From Clostridium sp. CAG:571 (GTDB taxonomy: Bacteria; Bacillota; Clostridia; TANB77; CAG-508): a DNA stretch of 64,000 bases. Location of the stretch: assembly GCA_000434015.1 (NCBI GenBank), contig HF999514.1, forward strand, positions 1-64,000, written 5' to 3'. This document shows positions 8,961 through 17,866 of the stretch, piece after piece; position 1 is the stretch's first letter; each line of letters starts with the position of its first letter. Both the position numbers and the translations under genes were made by a program. The notes below the pieces were generated by a model, which ran no database searches, was not told where the DNA came from, and saw nothing but the letters and a program-made list of their open reading frames with translations.

Positions 8961-9127
8961 AAAATAAAAAAAGATGAATGAAGGATAGATTATACTTTGG
9001 AACTTCAGATGTGGTAAAGTAATTGATTATATAGAATTGTGTTAGTAAAAGTACAAGAAAAAAATAAAAAATGAATTTACAACAATAGATAATATTAATT
9101 AAATATAATTTAAAGGAAAACTAGATT

Positions 9128-9709
9128 ATGAAAATAGGAATCGATATAGATGGAGTTATATTAGATTATGAAAGAGTATTAAAAACATATGGGGATTTGT
9201 ATGATTTTATAGAATTAAAAAAAGATGGAATTGTTAATAGAAATGAACAGTATCTAAGAAATAGATATGACTGGACAGATGAAGAAAGAATGAATTTTGT
9301 TAATAAATATTTTTTGAAATTATCAAAACAAACACATTTAATACCAGGTGCAAAAGATGTAATTGATATGTTACAAAAAGAAGGAAATGAACTTATTATC
9401 ATTTCAGCAAGAGGTGGCGTAATAGAAGCAATGAAAGATATTGCAATAGAAAAGTTTAATGAAGAGGAAATATCATTTAATAAATATTATTGGAAACAGG
9501 AAGATAAATTGGAAGCGGCTAAAAACGAAAAGATCGATGTAATGATAGATGATTCATATGATGTTTGTAAAAAATTATCATCAAATGGAATAAAAACGAT
9601 ATATTTCAGAGATAAAGATATGAAAGTGTTAGAACAAAATGAAAATTTGAAAGAAGTAAGTAATTGGGGAGAAATATATAGATATATAAAAGGTATGCAA
9701 AGCAAATAA
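9128..9709 (+). CDS. HAD-family 5'(3')-nucleotidase-like phosphatase
   Basis: 193 residues. HAD motif I is GIDIDGVILDYE (nucleophile Asp and acid Asp), motif II is IIISARGG, and motif IV is VMIDDSYDVCK. This matches the 5'-nucleotidase, deoxy (NT5C)/YqfW group, which dephosphorylates nucleotides or related small substrates. The start follows AAAGGAAAAC. It is monocistronic; a hidden small gene lies convergently just downstream. Confidence 0.82.
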   Translation: MKIGIDIDGVILDYERVLKTYGDLYDFIELKKDGIVNRNEQYLRNRYDWTDEERMNFVNKYFLKLSKQTHLIPGAKDVIDMLQKEGNELIIISARGGVIEAMKDIAIEKFNEEEISFNKYYWKQEDKLEAAKNEKIDVMIDDSYDVCKKLSSNGIKTIYFRDKDMKVLEQNENLKEVSNWGEIYRYIKGMQSK

Positions 9710-9743
9710 AAATATTAAATAAATGTTAATGGAAACAAAAAAA

Positions 9744-9951
9744 TCAGGAAAAATAGAAATCATTTTGAGAGATGTTATTATTTTCTTTAAATTGATATGA
9801 CCCTAATATAACAATTAGAGAATCCTTGAAGTTTTGAAAAACTTCTGCATTTTGCATTAAAAAATTTTGCTTAAGTTCCCCGAGTATCTAAAGAATTTGC
9901 TGTATTCAATATATTATTAATTGATATTATTATTTTTTCATATTCGTTCAT
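9744..9951 (-). CDS. Small hidden protein revealed by CGG +1 decoding
   Basis: In the zero frame this reads 23 codons from the ATG at 9951 and then CGG GGA ACT stop. Skipping the C at 9882 opens a continuous frame of 68 residues: the N-terminus MNEYEKIIISINNILNTA, then DTGELKQNFLMQNAEVFQ, then a hydrophobic KDSLIVILGSY segment and a stop at 9746-9744. The behaviour is the same as at the 17 sites in known genes. GAGAGG lies 14 bases upstream of the ATG, farther than ideal. The protein family is not recognised, so the coding call depends on the rule. Confidence 0.45.
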
Positions 9952-10024
9952 AAGACATATATACCTCTCTATAACTTTTCTTTAGTAAAAGTAGTTAAAA
10001 ATAGTTTAACACAATTATTTTTGT

Positions 10025-10179
10025 TTGACAATTATAAAAATACATGTATAGTAAAAATATATTTTAAAAGTTTACTTAAGGAACATAGCTTGAGAGGTAA
10101 AGGACAAAAAAATTGCCTACACGAAGTAAGAAATTAAATCTTGCAAAGAAGTATTAAAGATTCTTTTGCAGGACTTTTT
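10025..10179 (+). promoter_or_regulatory. Promoter plus structured attenuator leader for GNAT gene
   Basis: TTGACA at 10025-10030, 16-base spacer, TATAGT at 10047-10052. A structured element follows at 10069-10130 (GTTTACTTA ... GAGAGGTAAAGGACAA ... TTGCCTACAC ... AAGTAAG). A Rho-independent terminator at 10140-10179 then ends just before the gene (CTTGCAAAGAA / TTCTTTTGCAGG, T-run). A closely similar leader precedes the ABC operon at 26171. The RNA class is not recognised. Confidence 0.65.
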
Positions 10180-10222
10180 GTTTTTTATAAGAATAATATT
10201 AGTATAGAAAGAAGTGAATTTT

Positions 10223-10744
10223 ATGAAAAAAATAGTAGTTAGAAATGTTAAATTTGAAGATTTAAAGGCAGTAGCTGATATTGCAATTAGAGGATGGAAA
10301 ACAGCATATAGAGGAATTGTAGATAATGACTATTTAGATAATTTAAGTGTTGAAGAAAATTATCAAAAAAGAATTAAAGATTATAAAGAAAATGGTTTTA
10401 TTGTTGCAGAAAAAGATAATGAGATTATTGGTTTTTGTAGATATAGAATAGGTAATAATTATAAAAACGAATATCCAGAAGTTGACTGTGAATTGTGTGC
10501 TTTATATGTAAAACCAGAAGAAAAAAAAAAAGGAATAGGCAAAGCTCTTATAGAATATGTTAAAAATGAATTTAGAAAGAATAATCTTAACAAAATGATT
10601 ATTTGGTGTTTTAAAAATAATTATCCATCTAGAGCATTCTATGAAAAAATGGGTGGAAAATTATGTGGAGAAACATTTTGTGTAAGAGGTGGCAAAGAAT
10701 ATAAAGAAGTTGGTTTTATATATGATTTAAATGAAAATTCATGA
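10223..10744 (+). CDS. GNAT-family acetyltransferase, RimI/PhnO-like
   Basis: 173 residues with a full GNAT fold: MKKIVVRNVKFEDLKAVADI at the N-terminus, LCALYVKPEEKKKGIGKALI as the acetyl-CoA-binding motif A (KKKGIGKAL), and IIWCFKNNYPSRAFYEKMGG as motif B. The nearest named relatives are antibiotic or small-molecule acetyltransferases. ATG 10223 is preferred to the upstream in-frame GTG 10214, which overlaps the likely ribosome-binding site. Expression is probably controlled by the attenuator at 10025-10179, suggesting a response to a ligand or drug. Confidence 0.8.
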   Translation: MKKIVVRNVKFEDLKAVADIAIRGWKTAYRGIVDNDYLDNLSVEENYQKRIKDYKENGFIVAEKDNEIIGFCRYRIGNNYKNEYPEVDCELCALYVKPEEKKKGIGKALIEYVKNEFRKNNLNKMIIWCFKNNYPSRAFYEKMGGKLCGETFCVRGGKEYKEVGFIYDLNENS

Positions 10745-10803
10745 TGTTAAAATTACAATAAAATACAGTAATCAATTTTATGAAAATGAAGGTGAATTCA
10801 AAA

Positions 10804-10887
10804 ATGAAAATTATATTAGAAATTAATAATAGTAATTCATCAGCTGAAACAGTTGCAAAAATGATTAAAAAAAAATTTGAACTATAA
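10804..10887 (+). pseudogene. 27-codon ORF, likely gene remnant
   Basis: ATG 10804 opens MKIILEINNSN followed by SSAETVAKMIKKKFEL and a stop. An AAGGTG-like site lies upstream. It is too short to place in a family and may be the head of a lost gene. Confidence 0.25.
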
Positions 10888-10938
10888 TGAATTGATGAAG
10901 ATAAAAAAATATATATGTACTAAAAAGAGAGGAATGTT

Positions 10939-11544
10939 ATGCTAGGAAAATTTTTTGAATGCGAAGCAAATAAAAATGATAAATATTATAGAGTTATACA
11001 AACTATAAAAGAATATTCTGATGGTAAGAGATTTCCAATAGATGAAGTTGTTGTTGCAGATAAATGTGTAAATTTTAATGCAATAGAACAAAATGAAATG
11101 GGAGGATTCTGTATTACAACTTATGATTATGTTTTTAGGTGGCTTATTAGAGGAGATACATTGTGCGAAGTTAAAATTCCAGAAGATAGTAAAATTTATA
11201 AAACCACAAGTAATAATGGAATATACATATCTGAAAAAATAATACTAACAAATCCCAAAAAAATAGATGATAATTTTGCAATGAAATTATATAAAATTTC
11301 CAATCTTCCGGAAATTTCTTATTTTAAGGCAATGACAGCTTGTGCAATATGTGGATATATGAATACAGCTCTAAAAGTTTGCAAAGACAAAGTGAATTTT
11401 CAAAATGTAAATATTGCTATATCAGAATTTGAAGATTTTTGTAAACGAAGAGAAGAAGAAAAATATGTTAAAAATTCGTTAGAAATAAAAAATGTAAAGA
11501 TTTTATATGATAAATTAAAAGAAATAAAGTGGAGAGCGAGATGA
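10939..11544 (+). CDS. Unrecognised 201-residue protein
   Basis: Family not recognised. The core (VVADKCVNFNAIEQ, GGFCITTYDYVFRWLIRGDT, EVKIPEDSKIYKTT, GIYISEKIILTNPK) is beta-rich and looks like one compact domain; the C-terminal 70 residues are helical. Six or more Cys are scattered without a clear CxxC pair. No signal or membrane segment. RBS GAGAGGAATG precedes ATG 10939. It is monocistronic and followed by a decayed fragment. Confidence 0.7.
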   Translation: MLGKFFECEANKNDKYYRVIQTIKEYSDGKRFPIDEVVVADKCVNFNAIEQNEMGGFCITTYDYVFRWLIRGDTLCEVKIPEDSKIYKTTSNNGIYISEKIILTNPKKIDDNFAMKLYKISNLPEISYFKAMTACAICGYMNTALKVCKDKVNFQNVNIAISEFEDFCKRREEEKYVKNSLEIKNVKILYDKLKEIKWRAR

Positions 11545-11639
11545 GAAAAAAACAGTAAAAACATATGTTATAAAATGAAAACAAGATAAAGAATATATTT
11601 TAATTATGAAAGAGATGTATAGAAGATATTTAGAGGAAA

Positions 11640-11714
11640 GCAATAGTAGAATTTAATAAAAGATTTCCAGAAGTAGAAATTGAATTGGTATCAGGTACTC
11701 ACAATGAACTTTAG
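11640..11714 (+). pseudogene. Fragment of LysR-type regulator (substrate-binding domain)
   Basis: An open frame without a start reads AIVEFNKRFPEVEIELVSG then THNEL and a stop. The pattern FxxRFPxVxIxLxxG is the start of the LysR effector domain. No helix-turn-helix or start codon remains, so this is a deletion remnant. Confidence 0.3.
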
Positions 11715-11744
11715 AAAAATAGCAGTTTTTTACTGCTATTTTTG
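11715..11744. terminator. Bidirectional terminator downstream of HxlR gene
   Basis: AAAAATAGCAGT / ACTGCTATTTTT perfect stem with A- and T-runs on both sides. Confidence 0.75.
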
Positions 11745-12056
11745 CATTTCACGATAATTATTTCCCCATTGAACCATAGAATCTAAAATTGGTTTCAAGC
11801 TCCAACCAGTATCTGTAAGAGAATATTCAACTTTAGGTGGAACTTCAGCAAAAACTTCACGATGAATAAGATTAGATTTTTCCATATCTCTTAGATTGTT
11901 AGTAAGAACTTTTTGACTAATACCATTAAGGGATTTACGAAGTTCACCAAATCTTTTAGTTCCAGTTAATAAATCTCTAATAATTAAAATTTTCCATTTA
12001 TTCCCGATAAGACCCATTGTGATTTCAACAGGACAAGCAGTCAATTCTTGTTTCAT
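11736..12056 (-). CDS. HxlR-family winged-helix regulator
   Basis: 106 residues, the family's usual size. The conserved N-terminal CPVEITMGLIGNKWKILIIR contains the redox-sensing Cys position known from YodB and HypR; GTKRFGELRKSLNGISQKVL is the recognition region and VPPKVEYSLTD the wing. It is transcribed divergently from the MBL-like gene at 12361. A perfect operator-like dyad at 12229-12246 lies between them. By analogy with YodB it would repress the neighbouring gene and be relieved by electrophiles or oxidants; that part is inference. Confidence 0.88.
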   Translation of the reverse strand: MKQELTACPVEITMGLIGNKWKILIIRDLLTGTKRFGELRKSLNGISQKVLTNNLRDMEKSNLIHREVFAEVPPKVEYSLTDTGWSLKPILDSMVQWGNNYREMQK

Positions 12057-12228
12057 TATAAGTCAACTCCAATCTTTATGAAAATTATAACAAAATATAA
12101 GTAAGATGTAAATGACATGACGCAACAAAATCAATAATAGTGTCTATTTGCATATAATAGCCAAAAAAGTTATACGGAAAATTAAAAAATTAAAAAAATA
12201 TCCTCTAGAGAATGCTAAATTACTAGAA

Positions 12229-12246
12229 AGTTACTTTTAGGTAACT
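12229..12246. promoter_or_regulatory. HxlR/YodB-type operator
   Basis: AGTTAC-tttTAG-GTAACT is a perfect 6+6 dyad with a 6-base spacer in the divergent 304-base region between the HxlR gene and its target. A GTGCCTACTT box follows at about 12260, as in many HxlR-controlled promoters. Confidence 0.65.
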
Positions 12247-12360
12247 ATGAAACAAAAAAGTGCCTACTTTACAAAGCTAAAAAAAGAAATTAAAATAATT
12301 ACAGAAATTAAAAAATGAGTAGCTACTATGATTCAATAAAAAAATAAGGAGTGTATAAAA

Positions 12361-13155
12361 ATGGAAGTTTTAAAAATTAATTTAGTAAAAGGATCTGTAG
12401 ATATTTACAATTTTGGAGATATAAAATTACATTGTTATCAAACAAATGATTTAATGAATGATGAAAGCTATATATTAGAAAATAATGAGAATGTGTTATT
12501 AGTAGAATTTCCAGCATTTTACGATAACTTAGAAGAGTTTGAGAAATATGTAAGAGAATTAAATAAAAAAATTGTTGGAAAAGTATTTTCAGATCATCCA
12601 AATGGAGGGACGATACTAAAAAATGTAAAAGGTTATGCATCAAGAGGTACAATAAAATCAATGAAAGAAGGAACAATACATAATTTGGTAACTGGATTTG
12701 AAAAATCATTTAATGGAGCATTCGCAAAAGAATTTCATGAAATAACAGATGTTTTAACAGATGAAAAAGTAAATATTGGTGGATTTGAATTAAAAATAAC
12801 ATATCAGGATGAAAATATTGAAATAGAATTTCCACAAATAGGATGTGTATATACACATATGCTTGGACATGACTGTCATTCAATAGTGGCTGGAGTTGGA
12901 CATGCAAATGCAATTATTGAAAAGTTAAAAAGATATAAAGAAAATGGATACAATTTAGTATTGTCAAGCCACTATACACCAGAAACATTAAAAGATGTTG
13001 ATACAAAAATTGAATATCTTGAAGAAATAAAGATATTAGCAAAAGAAAGTTCAAATATAAATAATTTTAAAGAAAAAGTAAAAGCAAAGTATCCAAAATA
13101 TCATGGACTAAATTACTTAGATATGACAGCAGGATTTTTCTTTCCTAAAAAATAG
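12361..13155 (+). CDS. Degenerate metallo-beta-lactamase-fold protein under HxlR control
   Basis: 264 residues with the MBL order of strands (YILENNENVLLVEFPAFY, then KIVGKVFSDHPNGGTIL, then GCVYTHMLGHDCHSIV, then YNLVLSSHYTP). The classic HxHxDH metal motif is reduced to SDHPNGG, so at least two ligands are missing. It may not be a hydrolase, or may use another metal set. RBS AAGGAG precedes ATG 12361. The divergent HxlR regulator and operator indicate inducible expression, perhaps by electrophile or oxidant stress. Fold confidence is moderate; no substrate can be named. Confidence 0.65.
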   Translation: MEVLKINLVKGSVDIYNFGDIKLHCYQTNDLMNDESYILENNENVLLVEFPAFYDNLEEFEKYVRELNKKIVGKVFSDHPNGGTILKNVKGYASRGTIKSMKEGTIHNLVTGFEKSFNGAFAKEFHEITDVLTDEKVNIGGFELKITYQDENIEIEFPQIGCVYTHMLGHDCHSIVAGVGHANAIIEKLKRYKENGYNLVLSSHYTPETLKDVDTKIEYLEEIKILAKESSNINNFKEKVKAKYPKYHGLNYLDMTAGFFFPKK

Positions 13156-13266
13156 AACTTGGAAAGAATGAAATTAGAGATAAAATAATAAAAGCAAAAT
13201 AAAAAAAGCCGGATTATAAGTAAAAATGAGCAAATGAGTTTTATTTAGAGCAGTAATAAACTATTA

Positions 13267-13294
13267 GAAGGAGTTGAAAACTTCTTCTTTTTTT
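13267..13294 (+). terminator. Rho-independent terminator
   Basis: GAAGGAGTT-ga-AAACTTCTTC followed by seven T, about 110 bases after the MBL-like gene. Confidence 0.65.
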
Positions 13295-13483
13295 AAAAAA
13301 ATCCGGAATAATTATAAATAAATAGGTATCAGATTTTAGATATTATGGGGTGTGAAATTTTTGTGTCAAGATATGTTATATAAGGAAAATAGTAAAACAT
13401 TAAAATATTTTGAAATTTGACTTACTCCTTTAAACACTAAAAATTTAAGTATAAAGAATAATGATATTTTAATTTAATGAAAT

Positions 13484-13515
13484 AGAACAACTTGAAATAT
13501 GGTAGTTCTTTTTAT
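13484..13515 (+). terminator. Second terminator-like hairpin in a gene-poor stretch
   Basis: AGAACAAC, a 10-base loop, then GTAGTTCT and a T-run. It lies in the 590-base gap between the MBL-like and HD genes, which otherwise holds only decayed sequence. Confidence 0.45.
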
Positions 13516-13610
13516 ATAATTATGGAAAATAAAAAGTTTGGAGAATGTGAAGATAATAATAATAGAAATAGTTATAAGAGTAAAATTATATTAATTCATA
13601 AAGTTATATA

Positions 13611-13664
13611 GTTATTAGAGAATATAAAAAAGTCGGATATAAATATGATTTAACTAAATTATAA
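13611..13664 (+). pseudogene. Remnant tail of a GNAT gene
   Basis: The frame reads VIREYKKVGYKYDLTKL then stop. This closely parallels the C-terminus of the GNAT at 10223 (GKEYKEVGFIYDLNENS). Only the tail survives; no start or motif A is found upstream. Confidence 0.4.
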
Positions 13665-13746
13665 AAATTATACAAATAATAAAAATATTTAGATATTTAG
13701 ATGAACTAAAATTTAAGATGCTATTAAGTGAAAGGGAGAATTATAA

Positions 13747-14319
13747 ATGGATATTATAGATTTAATTCAAGAGGAAGTAAAAGAGAAAATAAATGAATAT
13801 AAAGATAATTCAAAAGATCACTATGATTTCTGGAATGAGCATATTAAATATGTTTATGTAGAAAGTCAAAAGTTAGCAAAGAAATATGGCGCAGATATGG
13901 AAATAGTTAAACTTGGTGCATTATTACATGATATAGCTCTTATTTGTAATGTAGGAGATAGAAAAGATCATCACATAAATGGAAAAATATTAGCAGAAGA
14001 AATTTTGGATAAATATGATTATCCAAGAGAAAAAAAGGATAGAGTATTATCTTGCATATATAATCATAGAAGTAGTAAAAACGCAACAAATATAGAAGAT
14101 TTATGTGTTGCAGATGCTGATATTATTGCACATTTTGATAATATTCCAATGCTATTTAATTCTGCTTACAACAGAAATAATATTAATCTAAATAAAGTAA
14201 GAGATTGGTTAAAAGAATGTTTTGAAAAAGATTATAATGATTTAAGTGATAAAACAAAAGAAGATTTTAATGAAAAATACAAAATGATTTGCAAGATTGT
14301 TTTAGGAGAAGAGATTTAA
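13747..14319 (+). CDS. HD-domain hydrolase
   Basis: 190 residues with the metal-binding HD set: His in NEHIKYVY, the HD pair in GALLHDIALI, His residues in DRKDHHINGK and Asp in VADADIIAHFD. Such proteins are phosphohydrolases of nucleotides or second messengers; the exact substrate is not inferable. RBS GGGAG precedes ATG 13747. It is monocistronic, with a short AT-rich gap to the next gene. Confidence 0.8.
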   Translation: MDIIDLIQEEVKEKINEYKDNSKDHYDFWNEHIKYVYVESQKLAKKYGADMEIVKLGALLHDIALICNVGDRKDHHINGKILAEEILDKYDYPREKKDRVLSCIYNHRSSKNATNIEDLCVADADIIAHFDNIPMLFNSAYNRNNINLNKVRDWLKECFEKDYNDLSDKTKEDFNEKYKMICKIVLGEEI

Positions 14320-14420
14320 TAAAATTAGTAAAAAATTATAATGAGATATTTTATTAATGACATGCGATTTTTATTACAAAAAATATTGTATAAAAGTATT
14401 TATAAAAATAGGAGAAAGAT

Positions 14421-15278
14421 ATGAAAAAAGAAAACTATATAGAAAAAGTAAATAAAATATTTAAAAATGATAAAAAAGTTAAAGATATTTTTATAAAACA
14501 GATAGATCTTTTTTTTGAAGCTAATAAAAATTATCAAAAGCCACAATCGCAATATAAACTGGGAGATTTTGTAGAGCTAAAAAAGGGGACTTTTTTACAC
14601 GGGGCAAAACATGTAATAAATAAATTTAAAAATCTAGGAGATATAAATGATATAAAAAATGATGGAATAATAAGTATAGATTTTATATATGAATACAATC
14701 AAAATAAAAAAACACCACTTTGTGCATCTATGTGGAATATACAATATAACATGACTTTAAGAGAATATATTGAATTGTATAGTGGAGCAACAGTTACTTT
14801 TAAAACTGGAGATGGAAAACAAGAAAAGATAAAACTTGTAAAGTATGGGGATTTAGATAAAGTTATAGAAGAATTTAAAACAAGTAATTATTGGAGATGG
14901 AGTGCAGAGCAAACAAAAGAATGTAGATTTATGCCATGTTTAAGTAACAATAAAGTAGATGTGGCTTTCATATTTAATATGGACAATGATTATGCAAAAG
15001 AGTTAGTTAAAAATGATGTTTTTAACTTAAAAACTATGGAAGAATCTGTGGTTAGAAGTTTTATAAGTGAATGGTTTTGTGATAATTTTATTTATACAAA
15101 AAGAACACCGCTAACAACAGATAGAGAAAGTGCAATTCTATTTGGAGTACCTAAATGCTTTATAGAGGGATTGTTAGTTAGCAAAGAAATCGAAAATAAA
15201 AAAGAAATAATAAATGAATTAAAAAATAATTTTCCAGATTGTTATATAGCTAATTTAGATGGAAAAGTTATTAAATAA
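14421..15278 (+). CDS. Unrecognised 285-residue protein
   Basis: Family not recognised. It is predicted soluble, with an N-terminal helical region, a central beta-rich part (YKLGDFVELKKGTFLHGAKH, then GIISIDFIYEYNQ) and a C-terminal AILFGVPKCFIEGLLVSKEI segment. The spacing of GTFLHG, a Ser-rich strand and a late Glu is loosely like ADP-ribosyltransferase folds, but this is a weak impression only. RBS AGGAG precedes ATG 14421. No partner gene suggests a role. Confidence 0.7.
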   Translation: MKKENYIEKVNKIFKNDKKVKDIFIKQIDLFFEANKNYQKPQSQYKLGDFVELKKGTFLHGAKHVINKFKNLGDINDIKNDGIISIDFIYEYNQNKKTPLCASMWNIQYNMTLREYIELYSGATVTFKTGDGKQEKIKLVKYGDLDKVIEEFKTSNYWRWSAEQTKECRFMPCLSNNKVDVAFIFNMDNDYAKELVKNDVFNLKTMEESVVRSFISEWFCDNFIYTKRTPLTTDRESAILFGVPKCFIEGLLVSKEIENKKEIINELKNNFPDCYIANLDGKVIK

Positions 15279-15328
15279 GGTTAGAAAAAATAAAAAATAT
15301 TTATTAAGAAAGGCTTTGGGTACTTAAT

Positions 15329-16249
15329 ATGCGAAAAATTGTTACATCATACATAAAACCAGATATAGACGGAATTTCATCTATGTATGCATACACAGAA
15401 TACTTAAGAAAAAAAGGTTTTCAAGCAGAATATTATTATGAGGGTACAGCAAGAAAAGAGGTTGAAATTGTACTTGCAACATATAATATTAATTTAAAAA
15501 ATATTAATAAAATAAAAGAAGACGATGAGGTAATATTAGTTGATACAAATGGATTGAAAGGATTGCCAAATGCAATAAATGAAAGTCAAATTAAAGAAGT
15601 AATTGATCATCATAGAATGACAAACTGGTTATCTAAACAAAAAGGTGTGAAAGTTCAGATAGAGCTAATTGGAGCTGCTGCTACTTTGATAGCTGAAAAA
15701 TTTAAAAATGATAAAATAAACATTTCTAAAGAGTCAGCAATTTTACTTTATAATGGAATTATTTCAAATACAATGAATCTAAAAATTAGTATGACAAGCG
15801 AAAAAGATAAAGAAATGGCCAAGTGGTTAAAAGAACAATGCAAAGAAATAACAGATAAAAAAACTAAAGAAATATTTATAAAAAAATCTGATATTATAGA
15901 TAGATTAAGAGAAGAAATGGAAGTAGAGTTTAAAGATGAGTTTATAACTATTTCATGGTCTATGGGACAATTAGAAATTGCAGATGTAGAAGGATTTTTA
16001 GAAAAATATGAAAAAAATATAAGAGCTGTTTTAAATATAGTAAAAAATGAGAATAATGTAGAGTTTATTTCTGTTAACTGTATGGATATTATAAATGGAT
16101 ATACTATAATAGTTGCTGAAAATGAACCAACTTCTACAGTAATTTCAAAAGCAATAAATGTTAAGTTTGAAGGATTAAAGGCAAGAATAAATAAATTAGT
16201 TAGTAGAAAAGAAATTGTTAAAGTAATTAGAGAAATTTACAAAAAATAA
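15329..16249 (+). CDS. DHH-family phosphoesterase, pyrophosphatase-like
   Basis: 306 residues. The DHH metal motifs are in order: SYIKPDIDGISS (D..D), VILVDTNGLKG (D), EVIDHHRM (DHH) and ELIGAAATLIAEKF, followed by a C-terminal lobe. This order resembles manganese-dependent inorganic pyrophosphatase (PpaC) and related DHH proteins. The C-terminal DHHA2-like catalytic motif is not obvious, so the exact reaction is open. RBS AAGAAAGG precedes the ATG. It starts about 50 bases after the orphan gene, possibly one unit. Confidence 0.75.
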   Translation: MRKIVTSYIKPDIDGISSMYAYTEYLRKKGFQAEYYYEGTARKEVEIVLATYNINLKNINKIKEDDEVILVDTNGLKGLPNAINESQIKEVIDHHRMTNWLSKQKGVKVQIELIGAAATLIAEKFKNDKINISKESAILLYNGIISNTMNLKISMTSEKDKEMAKWLKEQCKEITDKKTKEIFIKKSDIIDRLREEMEVEFKDEFITISWSMGQLEIADVEGFLEKYEKNIRAVLNIVKNENNVEFISVNCMDIINGYTIIVAENEPTSTVISKAINVKFEGLKARINKLVSRKEIVKVIREIYKK

Positions 16250-16718
16250 TGTAAAAGATTAATGAAATTTGATAAATGTATTAAAAAATATAGCTCCCCG
16301 GTTGATATTATTTTAGGTAATACCAAACCAGAGAGATGGGTTATATTTAGATACAAATTTAACATGTTTTTATTAATAAAACAATGTTAAATATCTCATT
16401 AGAATAGTTATTTTAATTAGATAAAGGTATAGTAAATTTAATATAAAATTATACTTTATTATATATGATTAATATGATAAAATAACTAAAAATATAGAGA
16501 AATACAACTATTAAGCAAATATATCATGATGTGAAATGAGTACATTATTTTTATGAAAAATATTTATGGTAATTTATTAAATACAATAAAAAGTTTAGAA
16601 ATAGAAGAACAAGTGGTAAGATAGAGAAAACTTATAGTATATTATTAAAAAACTAAAGGTTCTGAGAAAACATTAGTAGAAATAAATTATAAAAAAAGAG
16701 AGGATAGAAGAAAAGTTG
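16250..16718. other. Gene-poor stretch with short decayed ORFs
   Basis: Only short, start-lacking or 23-codon frames are seen (one at about 16554 reads MKNIYGNLLNTIKSLEIEE then stops). I see no promoter, RNA or intact gene. Confidence 0.4.
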
Positions 16719-17744
16719 ATGGCTCAATACAGGCAATGCAAGAATTTGCAAAGTAGTATGAAAAAAACATATGAAAACCAGATGAAGATAGAATATGTAG
16801 GAAAAGAAAAAAAGGTTTTTTCAATGTATACTGGACAAGAAAATAAAAGAAGTGAAATGATAGTATATAATATATTTAATGGATTAGATTTAGTATATAA
16901 GAAATTTAATACATATACTGTGCCTGAATTTAATCAGAAACTACAAAGAAAATATATAGAAATAGACTATTGTAAAAGAGGGGTTTTGGAATGTGCTTCT
17001 AAAAGTGGAAAAACATTATATTTTGGTGAAGGGGAAATTGCTTCAAATATAAATATGATGAAAAAAACAACATCAAACTTTATAAATGGTTATTATGAGG
17101 GAATTGAAATTTTAATAGATATAAATGAATTTCAAGAAACTCTTCCAGAAATGTTTAAAAATATAGTTGATAACATAAAAGAATTAAAAAAAATTTTAAT
17201 AGATAATGAACAAGGAGTAATTTTAAAACCAATTAAAGAAATGGTACATATATTTGATGAACTTTATTACATTAATCCAGAAAAAGATAAAATATATGCA
17301 CAAATTAAAGTACTAGAATTGTTGCATGTATTTACAGTAATACCTTTTGATAACAAGTCTAGGAAAAAAGTATATTTAGAAAAAAAGCAAATTGATAAAA
17401 TAAAAGTTATACATGAAGAATTAATAAAAAATTTAGATAAAAAAATAACAATAGAACAATTATCAGAGAAGTATCAAATAGGAACGACACCATTAAAATT
17501 ATATTTTAAAGAAATATATGGACAACCAATTTATACATATTTAAAAGATTATAAAATTCATGTATCATTACATTTATTAGAAGAAACAGATAAAAATGTA
17601 AATGAAATAGCAGGAATGCTTGGATATGATAATAGTAGTAAATTTGCATCAGTTTTTAAATCTAAAATGAAATGTACTCCAACAGAATACAGAAAACAAA
17701 AAGTCCATTTGGAGCATGAACGACTTTTCGGAGTGGAAATATAA
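16719..17744 (+). CDS. AraC-family transcription regulator
   Basis: 341 residues. The C-terminal 100 residues contain two helix-turn-helices: KITIEQLSEKYQIGTTPLK and NVNEIAGMLGYDNSSKFASV, ending in the family signature FKSKMKCTPTEYRKQK. The N-terminal 200 residues are a helical/beta ligand or sensor part of unassigned type. ATG 16719 is used; a TTG directly before it is less likely. No divergent target is visible; the next gene, gpmA, has its own terminator-separated unit, so the regulon is unknown. Confidence 0.88.
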   Translation: MAQYRQCKNLQSSMKKTYENQMKIEYVGKEKKVFSMYTGQENKRSEMIVYNIFNGLDLVYKKFNTYTVPEFNQKLQRKYIEIDYCKRGVLECASKSGKTLYFGEGEIASNINMMKKTTSNFINGYYEGIEILIDINEFQETLPEMFKNIVDNIKELKKILIDNEQGVILKPIKEMVHIFDELYYINPEKDKIYAQIKVLELLHVFTVIPFDNKSRKKVYLEKKQIDKIKVIHEELIKNLDKKITIEQLSEKYQIGTTPLKLYFKEIYGQPIYTYLKDYKIHVSLHLLEETDKNVNEIAGMLGYDNSSKFASVFKSKMKCTPTEYRKQKVHLEHERLFGVEI

Positions 17745-17764
17745 ATAAATAAGGTATATAAAAT

Positions 17765-17797
17765 AATAGGTATTATATTGCTTAATACCTATTTTAA
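17765..17797 (+). terminator. Terminator after AraC gene
   Basis: AATAGGTATT, 9-base loop, AATACCTATTTT. Confidence 0.75.
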
Positions 17798-17866
17798 AAT
17801 GAAATTATAAAATAAAAAAGATATAATCAAAATATCAAAACTAATATAAAAATAAAGGAGGATAAT

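Noticed and set aside
16260..16400. Possible 43-codon minus-strand ORF containing a CGG
   Set aside because: The CGG is not in codon phase there, no ribosome-binding site is visible, and the sequence looks random.
17726..17735. CGGA in the AraC gene near its end as another shift site
   Set aside because: It is read TTC GGA (Phe-Gly), so the CGG is out of codon phase. The same holds for CGG strings in ohyA, metK, lgt, mutL and others.
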